Positions 22,070 to 33,249 of a DNA stretch of 64,000 bases are shown piece after piece. Both the position numbers and the translations under genes were made by a program. Positions within the stretch are counted from its first letter, which is position 1. Every line of letters begins with the position of its first letter. Location: contig CAJNDS010002191.1 of assembly GCA_905221605.1 (NCBI GenBank), positions 910,526 through 974,525 of the forward strand, written 5' to 3'. The DNA comes from Symbiodinium natans (taxonomy: Eukaryota; Sar; Dinophyceae; Suessiales; Symbiodiniaceae). The notes under the pieces were generated by a model. That model had not been told where the DNA came from. It was given only the letters and a program-made list of their open reading frames with translations, and did not search any database.

Positions 22070-23768
22070 CGGAGCGCCTTCTGGAGCCGCATCAGCCGAA
22101 AATACTCGCGACCTCGGGGGGGCCCATCCCGCAACCTACGGTAATAACCCGCTTAGGTTTAGGGTTTAAGGTTTGGGGTTTAGGGTTTGGGGTTTAGGAT
22201 TTGGGGTTTATAGGGTTTCGGGTTTTAGGTTCAGGGTTTGAGGTTTAGGGCGCATGCTTCCTACAGGAAGTGTGAAGTCTTAAAGGTTGCGCTCGCGTAC
22301 AGTATGAGGGCCTGCCCCCCCCCTCCCCCCAGCAATGTTCCGGAACCAAAAAACGCTGGAGAGTCAGATTTCGGGGGGCCGAGCTTCTGGGGCCTGAGTC
22401 ACTTTGAAGTTTTCAGCCCCTGCAGCCTTGGAATCTTCTGCTTATTGGGTCGCCGAGACCACCCGAACTTCAAAACCACTCACTCCAAGCACGGGAACGT
22501 CACAACCATGATGATCAGCCCTGCTGCTCAACCCCCTGCCCCTGTGCACACGTGCATCAGAGCAGTCTTAAATTTGAAAATTGAAAAATATTTCAGGGCC
22601 CGCTAGGCCGCAAACGGTCCATGGTCCCATTGTGGTTGTAGTCCACTTGGTCAAGCAGCTCCTTGACCTCTCGACGAAGGGCTTTCCGAAGGCAAGATGT
22701 CACAAAATCCATGGGATAAAGGCTCAAGAGGGCATGTGCACCTTTCTTGGGAACTTGCAGGGCCCTTTTTTGGGGGCTCTTCGAAGCATAAGCCACGACA
22801 AAGGGACCCTCGTTTGTTGCTGGGAGCCCAGCCTCGTCGAGCGTGTTCTCGTGGCCAATGTAGCGCAGCAGCTCGTACCTCTGCCCCAAAGCATGGGCGA
22901 TTGGGGCGTAGGGCTTCGGAGGGCCAAGACCCTGAATGTGTTCGGGGAGTGTCGAACACCGCAAGTGAATACTTTTTGCGACGAAACCCGCCAGATTGGT
23001 TTCAGGAGGTTCAAGTCTTCGGGCATTGGACATGCTTCGGGGTGTTGAGGGTGGATCACATCTGCAGGTTCGGCATCTCTTCATCCTCGTCGCAGAAGGC
23101 GTCGAAGTGCGCAGACAGCTCCTCCATCAAAACAAGTGCCCCACCCTTGCCAGAAAGTGCTCGCACATTGGAGGTAGAAGGCGGGAAGGAGGGGGGGTTT
23201 CGTCATTTGGCAGACACGTTTCAAAACCTGGAACGTGTTCTCTGTCCGCCCGCATGACATACCGTTGTTGCACGCCGGCTCGCCCCCATGATTACGAGCC
23301 TTTGTCATGAAGTGCATCACAGACCGATGCTGACTTGAACGGCCACGGAACATCTGTGCTACACGCCCGTGTCGAGCAATGGCCTGCCCGCCTTGCATTT
23401 GTTGTCCATGGCCCACTCCAAACTTCAACTATAGACTAACATCCTCCGTTTACACTCAGCCAAAAGACACGACTTGGCGTGAAGTCGCTGAACATGCTGT
23501 GCTGCTGTCGCTTCACGCTGGAAACGCGCAACACAGGTATTAAACAAAGCAACAAAGCCCTAGACCCTTCTTGTTCCAGGGCCATCTGAAGCACCCCCCA
23601 CCCCCTACCTGGCCCCAAACCCCTCACTCCAAAATCCCTGAGCCCAGGAGAAGCCAAGGAGAAACCAACCCCGAGAGTACTTGGCGCCTGCAGCTCCTCG
23701 CGCGTGAAGCCGTGCCTGGGCAGCTCACGCTCAAAGCTCTCAAGGAGCCCCGTTTTTCGACCAATACT
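22070..23768 (-). CDS. EF-hand calcium-binding protein, at least seven exons
   Basis: Seven exons join in a single open frame: 23768..23688 (SIGRKTGLLESFERELPRHG), 23517..23456 (REATAAQHVQRLHAKSCLLA), 23422..23365 (LEWAMDNKCKAGRPLLDTG), 23145..23060 (GGALVLMEELSAHFDAFCDE), 22878..22808 (YELLRYIGHENTLDEAG), 22681..22616 (ALRREVKELLDQVDYNHNGT) and 22112..22070 (REYFRLMRLQKAL). The first donor is GC; the others are GT. Joining the last two gives the loop DYNHNGTMDRRE, a canonical 12-position EF-hand with Asp/Asn at 1, 3 and 5, Gly at 6, a hydrophobic residue at 8 and Glu at 12, in a helix-loop-helix setting. The Glu comes from the far exon, which confirms the splice. It probably binds calcium in the cytosol. 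The N-terminus and any second EF-hand are not located. A possible earlier exon lies near 23945..23880 (ERLHFDLVHSLVMEARAQR). Confidence 0.75.
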
Positions 23769-25672
23769 CTTCAAGCTAGCCAGGCAGCCGAAGTGCAGGC
23801 ATCCCTCAGTTTCCTCAACTCTACTCTACCTGGGCCCCCCTGTTTTCTTTTTTGGAGGTTCGCCGTGGTTCGGAGCGCGACCGGGGCGCTGTGCCCTCGC
23901 TTCCATGACCAAGGAGTGGACGAGGTCAAAGTGCAGCCGCTCCTGGGACTCTTTTTCCCTAAAGACCTAAGACCCTGAAACCCCAAAACCCTAAAACCGT
24001 AAAACCGTACAACCCTGAAACCCTGAAACCCAAAACTCTCCTCCTGCTTTCGGGCATAACAAAAACAAGGGGGGACGGTGGCTCAGGGCTTAGGGTTTAG
24101 GCCAGCGCGCTTTGCAGGAAGGAAGCCATATCTCGGGAAGCCCCCAACACACGCATCCCTGAGGCCTTCGTCAACGCGAGCCCTGGGACCCGAAGCTCAT
24201 CTCAGCAGGGTTTCTGGGCCCAAGCCCCAGAGTTTCCCCAAACCCTAAACCCTAAACCCTAAACCCCAAACCCCAAACCCTAAACCCTCAACCCTCAACC
24301 CGTTTAAACAGCAGGCCTCGGTTCACAGCAGCCCGGTTCCATCAAACCCTCAACCCTAAACCCTGAAAAGGGTTCAGGGTTTCGGGTTTTGGGGCCTCAG
24401 GGGGCCCCAGGATGTCGAGGGAGCGCCAACAACATTAGGGGGTTTGGGGGTTTAGGGCCGTGAGAGGGTTCAGGGAGGGTGTTTAGGGGGGAGGGGGGTT
24501 TGAGGGTTTTGGGGAGGTCTGGGGGGCTGCTTCGTTAAGCTCACAACATCAGTCTGAGCCCTATGGAGCCTCGTGCTCGGCGCCGAGCAATTCCAGAAGC
24601 TCATTGAGCTCCTTGGGTTGTTATAGGGGTTAGTTTAAGCGGGGCACACCCAGATTCGGGAGGCGAATTGCAACTCCGAAAACATTAGCATTCCAGTTCA
24701 TATGTTCATAGATTCCTGCTTGGAAGACCTGGCGGGCTGGGATGCCACTTCCCGCAAGAGTGGCAGGTCCATGTTCTGCAGCAGAGCGCTTCCACTAGTC
24801 TGCCCTTTGCTTGAGCCACCTGTTGGGGGAACCCTAAACCTAAACCCTAAACCCTAAACCCCTCAACCCCCAAACCCTTATACCAAAACCGGAAGGCCCC
24901 CGAGAAGAGGCGGCCCCCTTTCACGTTGCGCCGGCAAGGAGCCGACTTGAGGAGCGTGAAGCCCAGATGACGGAGCACCTCCGTAGCCTGCACATGTCGG
25001 GTTTAGGGTTTAGGGTTTAGGATTTAGGGCTTAGGGCTTAGGGTTTAGGGTTTAGTTTAGGGGTTAGGGTTTAGGGTTTAGGGTTTAGGGTTTCGGGTTT
25101 AGGGTTTAGGGTCTAGGGTCTAGGGTCTAGGGTTTAAGGTTTAGGGTTTAGGGTTTAGGGTTTAGGGTTTAGGGTTTAGGGTTTAGGGTTTAGGGTTTAG
25201 GGTTTAGGGTTTAGGGGTAGCCTGCACATGTCGGGCTTGCGGCGCATGAATTATAGGGACAGAAGGGCCTAGAGGCGTTTATTGGGGCTTACTTCAACTC
25301 TCACGCTAGCAGACGCAGGCTTACTTAGGGCCTGAACCCACAACCCTACATCCTCATTCGGGTTTAGGGGAGTCTCCCTCTCTCTCTCTTCGCGCGTAGC
25401 CCCCTTCTCGCGGTCTCTTTTGCCCTTGTTTTTTTTTCCCCCTCTCTCTCTCTCTCGTGTGGTCCCCTGTGCTGGACCACCTCCTCTCTCACTCTCTCTC
25501 ACACTATCTAGGGCCTGAGGGCAATGGTTTCTCCCCTCCTCCCGCGCAGTGCTCTCTCTTTCTCTCATCTTCTTCCTCTTCTCCTCCTCCTCCTTCTTCT
25601 TCTACAAAAAAGCCCCCCCGCCCCTCTCTCTCCCTCTCTCTCTCTAGGGTCTACGTCCGGGTTCCACGTAGC
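23769..25672. repeat. Spacer rich in telomere-type repeats of both orientations
   Basis: CCCTAAA units at 24238..24300 and 24345..24366 and at 24836..24870 point one way. A long TTTAGGG array at 24998..25216, with about eleven perfect units in 25137..25212, points the other. CT-rich low-complexity sequence lies at 25370..25660. Apart from the possible exon near 23900 I see no gene. Confidence 0.85.
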
Positions 25673-25850
25673 CTGGCCTCCGTCAAGGAGATTTCGCTAT
25701 CTCGGTCAGTGTCGATCTGCCCAGAACAGCGATTGCATGCTTCATGGGAGAAAGCCGAGCACTTCAGGGCCTTTGGTGGATGGTTCAAGAGTTCGCGCTG
25801 AAGGTTCAGAGCCTCCGCGTGGTGGCTTGGAGTTGGGGCTCTTGGGTCCT
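25673..25850 (-). CDS. EF-hand exon of a second calcium-binding protein
   Basis: The 44-base exon 25716..25673 lies between TGTTCTGGGCAG and a GC donor. It reads IDTDRDSEISLTEA, a full EF-hand loop (D1, D3, D5, E7, I8, E12). A coding-like block just upstream at about 25850..25790 reads EALNLQRELLNHPPKALKC. The rest of the gene was not traced. Confidence 0.5.
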
Positions 25851-26532
25851 GTGCTAGGTTCCAAAGCCTGGGGCATCTCAAATTGCCGGGATCAGGGTGT
25901 AGGGCTCAAGGCTCACCCACGTCCAACCGATAACAAAATCCTTGTAACAACCCGAAACACCCGTATCCGCCTAACCTAAGCTCTAAACCATTGAAAATCC
26001 GAAAGCCCCCCAACACCCCTTTCTGCACCCTAAACCCCATTTTTTGGGGCTCCCGTGCCCTGAACCCTCAAGCGAAGCTGGGGAGAGAGCCCGGGGTTGG
26101 GGCCTTCTGAAAGCTTTCGGCGAGAAGCTTCATCCTAGGGCTGTGGCTCAGGTGGTTTGAGGCGAGATTGGGTTGTTTTTGAAAGCTAGAACCTGCTTCT
26201 AACGGTTTTTTGGTGCTTTAAAGAATGCTTCCGGGGTTTGAGTGGTTTTAGGAGGTTTTGGTGGGTTTGCGTCTCTCACACTCGCGCACGGCAGCACTAC
26301 ATGCAGCACAGGGCAAAGTAATTGCCCCAGCCAATCAAGTCACCTTACTAGGTCGCTGCAATTTCTCCGTGCACTCTGCTACAGTCTATTCCTGAACACA
26401 GTCTTCCCTCCGAACACTGCAAACCCGGTATTGCCACCCACCCACTCGCGCACACCACGGGGGCCGTGCTCTTTCTGGGCTCCAGAGCTTAAACCACTTC
26501 TCTCTCGACATTCTCCAACATTGTTGGCGGAG

Positions 26533-26616
26533 GTAGAAATATTTGTGAGGGACCTTGTGGCCATGAAGAAACAGGGTGGGGCAACCCCGGCTCTGGACAC
26601 TTGCAAGTGCTGTTAA
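26533..26616 (+). CDS. Candidate last exon of a small GTPase-like protein (CKCC end)
   Basis: After GTTGGCGGAG the plus strand reads VEIFVRDLVAMKKQGGATPA and LDTCKCC before TAA. A final CKCC/CC pair after a basic, flexible tail is the prenylation end of many Rab and some Ras proteins. The preceding sequence resembles their last helix. No GTP-binding motif was found upstream, so the call rests on the tail alone. The minus strand here is less convincing. Confidence 0.28.
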   Translation, partial: VEIFVRDLVAMKKQGGATPALDTCKCC

Positions 26617-26624
26617 GAAGCCCT

Positions 26625-26860
26625 ATCGACAACCCCCTACGCGCGCTCACAGAATAACACAATATAGCAACATAATGATACAGTAATATGTAATAATGCA
26701 GTAATGCAGCGATACACGAAGGCAATACGATACAGTAACATATTAATATACTAGAACAGCAATACAGTTGTTTACGTAATATAGTAATTCGGTAATGCAG
26801 TACTGCAATACTTTAAAATGACGTAAAAAGATATGTTAAGCCAGGCGGCACAATCCCTCG
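26625..26860. repeat. AT-rich degenerate tandem sequence
   Basis: Short words such as GCAGTAATGCAGC, ACAGTAATATGTAATAATG and AATATAGTAATTCGGTAATG recur every 10-20 bases. It looks like a decayed microsatellite-type satellite. ORFs through it are not credible. Confidence 0.6.
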
Positions 26861-27175
26861 CAGGCGCCGTGCTATGACCTGGGTTTGGGGTGAGGTAATG
26901 CGGCGGAGAGGGGGGGAGGGAGGGGGGGTCAACTGCACTGCGAACAGCGAAAGCCCTCCATTTTTGCAGAGGGGCTGGGAGGTGATGGCATGGGCTCGAG
27001 TTCCCTAGAACACAAACCCAACCCGAGACCAGAAGATGGGAATGTGGACATGCACATTCAGTCTGCATTGGCCGGACATCGCTTGCATCAGCCCCGGTGT
27101 TCCGGGTGTTTGGGCTGTTTGCTGGTCCCCTAGCCTGCGCGGCTGAGAACGCGTCTGCAGCAACTCAAGGCCAAC

Positions 27176-27251
27176 CCTCCGACTGCTTGTGCCCCCAAGC
27201 AGCCAGGAACTCGAAGAAACAGAGCGGGCCCTTGTTGTCCAGAGCGAACTC
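27176..27251 (-). CDS. Isolated probable exon, function unknown
   Basis: Between TCGGTGCCTCAG and donor GTTGGC it reads EFALDNKGPLCFFEFLAAWG and HKQSEG. The signals and sequence are good, but neighbouring exons were not identified. I recognise no family. Confidence 0.42.
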
Positions 27252-27545
27252 CTGAGGCACCGAAGTGGCGAGCGGCCATTATGAAATTTGGGCTTAGAAT
27301 CCTGACAGGGTTGCAACACTATTCAAAAGCCGAATACAGAAATGAGTGCTCAAGTGCTTGAACTTGCGAATGGAGGTTTGGCACAGGTTTGTACTGGTGC
27401 ATCTGGCTTCTTGCGGGCGGTTGGTGACCACACTTGCGTCAAGAGGTATATAAGGACGTCAAGTTTTGCAACAGTAGTTTTCATGTTCCGTTTCTGAGCA
27501 TGCTTCCCGAAATATCGGTTGTGATTGCGGCGTTTCGTGTGGAGC

Positions 27546-28375
27546 TTATTTGCGGTTCTGTTTTTTCAGAATACACGTGAACAAGAAATAAACTCGCTGT
27601 TGACGCAAGTGTGCAACTTCTTCAGAGTGGTTGGCTTTGTATTCCTTGATCCACTGATCTGATTGAGTCCTTCTTCGTGTCTTTACTGATGCCTTTCTGC
27701 TTACACATGGCATGGCCGGTCGGCTCCAACGTTTCAACCTTTTGGTTGCTAACATGCGATGTAGCTACGTCAGGTATGTTCAAGAAATACTTCAAAAAGT
27801 AGGTGGCCATTGATTCTTGAGGAGGAGGGGTTACCCAAGCATTCAGAACAAGCAGGGCGGTTTGAAGCAACATGTCTCGTTCACTTGATTGCATCGATAA
27901 CATGTTCTAGTGACTCTAAGATCTGGTTCATGACACGCACCAACATCAACAGATATCTTGTCTACCTTCACTGGCTTTACAATTGCATTATACTCCCTTC
28001 AAAACATGAGACTGCGAAGAGAAGTTTGCCGTCCTGTGAAATCTTAACCATGGCAATTATATGGTGCTTGTGTTTCGTGAGGCTCCTACACCACCTAACT
28101 AATTTTCAATTCTCAATCCATTCCTCGGGTGTTACTTTCTTCTGACCCCAGCCCGTGGCACGGTTTCATCCAAGCCATCATCTGCAAACTCTGTCGGTCT
28201 CGGGGTTGCAGGCTGCGGTGTTTGGGTTTTGGCTTCGGCCTGTGCAAACTGGCCAACAACCCTTTCACCACTACATGGCCCCGGACCCTGACACTGTTGA
28301 GCCGAAGCAGCAGTAATCTCTCCGATGATGGTGCCCAGGTGGTCGGCGCCTGCTTCATATTGGTCCACGTGCCAC
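27546..28375 (-). CDS. Probable multi-exon gene of unknown function
   Basis: The block 28375..28140 reads MWHVDQYEAGADHLGTIIGE, TAASAQQCQGPG and EFADDGLDETVPRAGVRR up to a GTAACA donor. Around 28030..27990 a short block follows TTTCACAG (DGKLLFAVSCFEGSIM in one frame, KTANFSSQSHVLKG in the phase-consistent one). The 3' part, 27903..27622, is one 93-residue open frame (ATYFLKYFLNIPDVATSHVS, KKDSIRSVDQGIQSQPL). It overlaps a second charged frame (DQWIKEYKANHSEEVAHLRQ) ending at 27546. Only one of the overlapping frames can be right at each point. No domain is certain. Confidence 0.4.
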
Positions 28376-29537
28376 ATGCGAGGAAGGAGAACGAGAGGGA
28401 GGGGAAGAGAGAGAAAAAGCGAGAAGGAGAAGGAGAGCAGGAGGAATAACAGAGAAGCGACATGAAGTCAGGAAAGAGAAGGCAAAACTAAGGCAGATGA
28501 GTCGTGTTCAAACTCTAGGGACGGTCTCTTTGCGATTTGAGCGGAACCTCTGGGCCCGAACCCTCCAAGCAAACGTTATAACTACTAACTCTCTCTGCTA
28601 TAACTCTATTGCTACCATGTTTTTCTCCAGGTCTCCGGCAGTAAACGGTCTCCAGAGCCAAGAGAGCTTCGGAAAGGCACTGGCCGGGCAGGAACCTGAC
28701 CAGGAGCTGAGAGATCTGAGGGTCGGTGTCTTTTGTTTGGCCACCTGCCTAGCTTGACACCCACGACGCATTACCGGCAAAGGCGAGAAGAAAAAAAAAA
28801 AACGGGGGAGCATACTTTTGAAGTATGCCAGCAACCCTTGTCCAGGCGGATGGGGATCCCTTTCCAACCTCCAATCCCTGTTCTGCTCCACCTTAAACAA
28901 GCAAGCAGCAGCCATGCGAAAAGAGCTGTGGGGTGTGGAATCCGCAAATCCTCGGAATCCCTGAGCCCTGAACCCTGACCTTGGGCATAGACTTCCTGGC
29001 CACTAAGCCCTACCCGCGGGTGGGTTCAGGTAGACGTTGATCCTTCTCGTTGAATCTGCATAAAAGAGTCATATGCTGAGTCAGGACTTTTCTGATTGGA
29101 CGAGGGCTCTTTGCTGTACACAGTTGGAGGTGCAAGCCTGGGGTCCCTGTCAGGGTAGAGAGCGCGCACGGAGCCTGAAGTCGGCTAAGTTTTTTGGGTC
29201 TGGAGACCTACTTCTTGAGGCTTGCCATCCTCAAGGTCGCAGAAATTCGCTTCAAATTCACTGCTGAGATTAGCTAGAGTACGGAAGAATCATGGCTGGG
29301 AAATCAGCTTGATGCTTCAACTCAAGGCAAAGCCCCGTGTCAAAACTCTGACCGCTGATGATAGCACTTCAGGGGTGTTGCAGTTCAATTGTGCGCTCAA
29401 AAGACTAACCATGCTGCGAAGAACGTGCCCGAGCATGAACTGCGCACATTTGCTGACCTGGGGGAATGCAAGCCAGAGCCTGCCATGCCCTTAATTCGCA
29501 ACCCGCAACCCTCTTTTCACCGCTGCCACATGAGGAC
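28376..29537. other. Spacer, no gene seen
   Basis: A copy of the GCCACCTGCCTAGC motif lies at 28740. A minus-strand purine-rich stretch at 28380..28450 would act as a polypyrimidine tract on that strand. No exon is convincing between 28500 and 29530. Confidence 0.3.
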
Positions 29538-30179
29538 CTGCCTGCCCTCGCGCTGCCGGGCCGTAGGGGTCGAGGCGCCCCCGACCAAGGCCATGCGGTC
29601 GAACTCCTCGTTGGCCTTGTCGATCTCCTGCGTGCGTTGTGCTATCCCCACCCTTAAGGGCCTCAAGCCTCTGACATGTCAACCTGCGGCTAGGTCAGCA
29701 GCCGACGCTGCCATGCCCTATCCTGCTTCGTAGAAGAACAAGGGGTCTTTAAACCATTTTGTCCCTGAACCAATGTGCAAAGAGCCATTGTCCGTCGAAG
29801 ACTTCTCGAGGGTTTACGCACACAAACTCGTCTGCATGACACGGCATCCCATACGCCCGAAGAAGGGCACAGACCATGATATCGTGAAGTACCCCAGGCA
29901 GACCAAAGGCTGCCGACTACGAAGTTAGGGTTCATCTGCTGCTGGCGGGGACGGGTGTCGGAGGATGCTCATGCCACGGCTTTTCAGCAACCCACATGCA
30001 AGAGCGAACTTCCTGCCAGATCTGCCAGGTCGTCTGTGACTGTGGTCTCTGATCCACTAAACTCTAAACCCTTCCTGCAACATGTCCTCCCTGACCCAGA
30101 GACCCTATGCATCCTCCAGGGTGAAGCCCTCACAGGCACGATAGCCGGCGAGCACGCGCCAAAGCTCCTCTCTATCTTG
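29538..30179 (-). CDS. Probable gene with at least three exons, function unknown
   Basis: Exon 30179..30134 (acceptor CCGCGCAG, donor GTGAGG) reads QDREELWRVLAGYRA. It joins in phase to 29909..29755 (acceptor GTCGGCAG, donor GTTTAAAG), which reads FGLPGVLHDIMVCALLRAYG, MPCHADEFVCVNPREVFDG and QWLFAHWFRDKM. Exon 29641..29538 (acceptor GGGGATAG, donor GTCCTC) reads QRTQEIDKANEEFDRMALVG GASTPTARQREGRQ. The last join needs another small exon or a different boundary. The middle exon is compact and aromatic, typical of a folded domain, but I do not recognise it. Confidence 0.55.
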
Positions 30180-31061
30180 CTGCGCGGGTTTGGGGTTCCT
30201 AGGGTGCAGGAAGCCTAAGGTTTGGGGTTGCGCCGGGCCTGCTGTCTTCGCCCCGAGGCTGGTCAGAGACGTTCGGCTCTTTGGGTTCAAGAAGATGCCA
30301 CACGGTTTGGGGACCTAAGGTTTGGCCATGCAATTTTGGGGAGGTGCTCAGGATGCTTTAGGCATCGGGTCCAGGAACACCTTCTAACAAGGGTCGAAGG
30401 ACAAGACTGAACCCAAGATTGTGCTCCTCGGGTGTGTCGCAGCGGCGGTTGGTGAGGCCGCCCATGCTCATAAGCTCCACCACCAGCTCCTAGATCTGTT
30501 CTCTCCCTCGAGCTCCGCCTCGTGCTTTCTGCTCTCTATCTCTATGTCTCGGTTCCTTCCTTCCTTCCTTCCTTCCTTCCTTCCTTCCTTCCTTCCTTCC
30601 TTCCTTCCTTCCTTCCTTCCTTCCTTCCTTCTTTCCTCCCTCCCTCCCTCCCTCCCTCCCTCCCTCCCTCCCCTCCCTCCCCCCCCCCTCCCTCCCTCCC
30701 TCCCTCCCCTCCTCCCTCTGCATGTAGTCCTCGAAGGGACGGCGCACTCAAGCGATCCAGTCTGTGTGAAATGGTGCCAGGTACCGTTTGGAGTGGACAC
30801 CCACACGAAAGTAACATCCCCTTACACCTATTCCTTCCTTCCTTCATTCCTTCCAGCGCATGTGACCCGGCCGAAGGGAGACCGCCCCTTACATCTATCC
30901 CTCTCTCTCTCTCTCTAGGGATCCGCTGCCCACCTTGCTCCCTGCAGGCTCAAAGAGGCGTCTCAGGCATCTACACACTTCGGAGCACGAAAAAACTTAA
31001 AAAACTGATCTGCCAACGAGCATAAACTTTTCTGCTTGTTCATCAGCTTACAAGGAACACC
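30180..31061. repeat. Spacer with a TTCC/TCCC polypyrimidine array (30548-30716)
   Basis: About 20 TTCC units pass into TCCC units and mixed C/T. A second smaller TTCC and CT patch lies at 30830..30918. ORFs here in six frames only translate the repeat. No gene is seen in the rest. Confidence 0.85.
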
Positions 31062-32819
31062 TCAGAAGAAGTAGATACCAAGACCTACTAGGGGACCCAA
31101 TGTACAACCATAGCCGCTAGGATCGTTGAGACTGCCATCACCTGGAAGACTGTCTTGTCCAGACATATACTCGTGCGAATGAGGTTGTTTGTCGCGGAAG
31201 TCGCCTAGAACTTCCTGGACGACCCGAACGATGGCCATGTTTGTGATGATCGCATTCCGAGTCACACGACGTGGTGGCCCTGGTTCCCCCCAAAGCCGCT
31301 TCTTCGTTTCTGCCACGCTGGCTGGAGCATAGGAAGGAGACGAAGATTTCGAGCAGGGGCTTTGCACTTTGCACAGCCGTGACGTCACGATCAATTGCGT
31401 GGAGCTGGCGGCCACCTTCTCGAGCGCATCGTGGATCGTGTCACAGCCTTTTCTCCTGGAAGTGGCCTTCATCAGCTGCATTTTTGCCTGTCTGCTCTGT
31501 ACCATTTCTCCTGGTCTGTGCCGCTGGCGATGGGCTGTGCGGTTGGTAAAATGGCTTCCAGAATACTGCTAACCGCAGCTTACTCCACTGCGAGAGAAGG
31601 GGTCCTCATACTCATGCTGTGGCCATGAGGGTTGCGGTGCGCTTGGGCACTTTTTGGGTGATTCTCAGCCATTCTTTGTGAGCCCTAAACCAGAAGCCCT
31701 AAGAAGCATCCCTCCCATTACGTTCTCCTTGGTGCAGACCAAGCCAACGGAGTTCAAGAAGAGCCGCATCCTTGGTTTGGGCACCGCAGGAATCTACAAG
31801 GGTCCTGACTCGAAAAAAGTAGCCTCCAACATTCTAATCGCTCTCCCATACCCTAACACCTACTACAACAGGCTCTAGTCTCGGAACTCCAGGCTCCGGG
31901 AGAAGCCCGGAGGTGCTAAGGGTCTTGGCACTCTCTCAGTCCAAAGCTGAGGCCGAAGACACGAAGAGGGTTCAGGGCTCAGGGCTTCATCGCTCACACT
32001 CGGACAAGCCACCAGGCGAGAGACACACTGTCACAAAGGGCTTAGGGTTTAGAATTTAGGGTTGCGACTCTCACGGCCGCGTTTAGGGTTTAGGGTTCAG
32101 GGTTTGGGGGCTCCACTCCAAAAAGCCCACCGGATCCAAAACCCAAGGTGTGATCCATTGTGGCTTGGCAGCTTCTCCGCCACATCGTCCGCATGGGAGG
32201 TGTTGCTTCTTATCAGCCAGATCTGCCGGGGGCAGAGGGTTGAATTTGGGCCTTTGAAACTGCAGGGCTTCGGGTTCTTCGCTGCTTGCCTCTTTGTCGC
32301 GTGCCTTTCTTACATAGATGTCGTTGCTGCTCGATGTAAGCCCGGAAGTTTTCAGCACTTTTTCGCAGCGGGCCTGTTGGGCATGTAGCAATACGACCGG
32401 GCACTAGAAAAAACACTGCCCTACATCCTGAGGTTGTTAGGCTGTAGAGGAGGGAGGGTTTAGGGTAGTTCGGGCATCGAGTCGCAAGAATCGGCCACGA
32501 TGGGAAAACATTCGAAACATGTTCAAAAACTGTGTTGGAGGGCGTGCTGGGGATTTCAACACCTAAACACAGGCTGGTCTGAGCTTGCCAGGCCAAAAAC
32601 TATACTCTCCCTTATACTAACAGTCCTGAATAGGGATTACAATAGTGGGGTACTCAAATCCCTATTAAGGACTGTTGGCACAGGGAGGGACACATCCCAA
32701 TCCGAAACCATGCAAAGCCCCATGCAAACCCCACCAATCAACAATGCGCCGGCCTCGATCTTCCGCTGCAGCACTTCGCGCTCCGCAGTGACCACGTGGT
32801 CCACCACCGAACAGAAGTC
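31062..32819 (-). CDS. Probable multi-exon gene with long last exon, function unknown
   Basis: Exon 32819..about 32740 (acceptor GGCCTAG) reads DFCSVVDHVVTAEREVLQRK and IEAGALLIG. Exon 32403..32314 (acceptor TTTTTTCTAG, donor GTAAGA, exactly 30 codons) reads CPVVLLHAQQARCEKVLKTS and GLTSSSNDIY. A block near 32215..32150 reads SNTSHADDVAEKLPSHNG. The last exon runs from about 31517 to a stop at 31062 and gives about 150 residues, including DTIHDALEKVAASSTQLIVT and NAIITNMAIVRVVQEVLGDF. Whether all belong to one gene is not proved. A terminal-repeat element follows the first exon directly. Confidence 0.45.
32601..32704. mobile_element. MITE-like element, TACTAACAGTCCT family, copy 1
   Basis: The roughly 100-bp palindromic block has arms TATACTAACAGTCCT...AGGACTGTTG and an outer end related to GGGATGTTCCC. 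Related copies are at 33405, 36622, 40945 and 60951. Confidence 0.72.
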
Positions 32820-33249
32820 CTAGGCCACTCGCTCTTCGGCTTTTGGTTGCCTCCTAGAAGGCTGAGGTTTAGGCACTTCGGGGTTCAGACCGCTTGGGGC
32901 TTAGACAGCTTTAGATCGAGGGTTGCGGATTATACTTCGGAAAACGGCCAAAAGAAGTTCAGAAAGCAACTTCAGCACGGGAAACGAAGCCAGGAAACGA
33001 TGAACAAGTTAAATAAGCAGGCGAAAGACAAAAAAAAACGGCAGCAGCATAGCAAGCGGAAGCATGACCAGTAACAGCAGCGGCAGCAAGCACCGGCAGC
33101 CGGACGGATATGGTGTAGTCGTCTGATTTGGTTGCAATTCCGAATTCACGTGGCTGTGCCTGCCGGATCTTGGTCTCCATGCCCTCTGGGCAGTCTTTCT
33201 GACACGCCTTGCCTACTGAAACCCCCTTTCACTCCTACGAACCCAACCC

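Noticed and set aside
27440-27475. TATATAAGGACGTCAAG as a promoter
   Set aside because: A TATA-like word next to GACGTCA is suggestive, but dinoflagellate promoters are not known to rely on it and no gene start follows.
30421-31025. ORFs of 100-167 residues around the TTCC array
   Set aside because: They are repeat translation with no splice or domain support.
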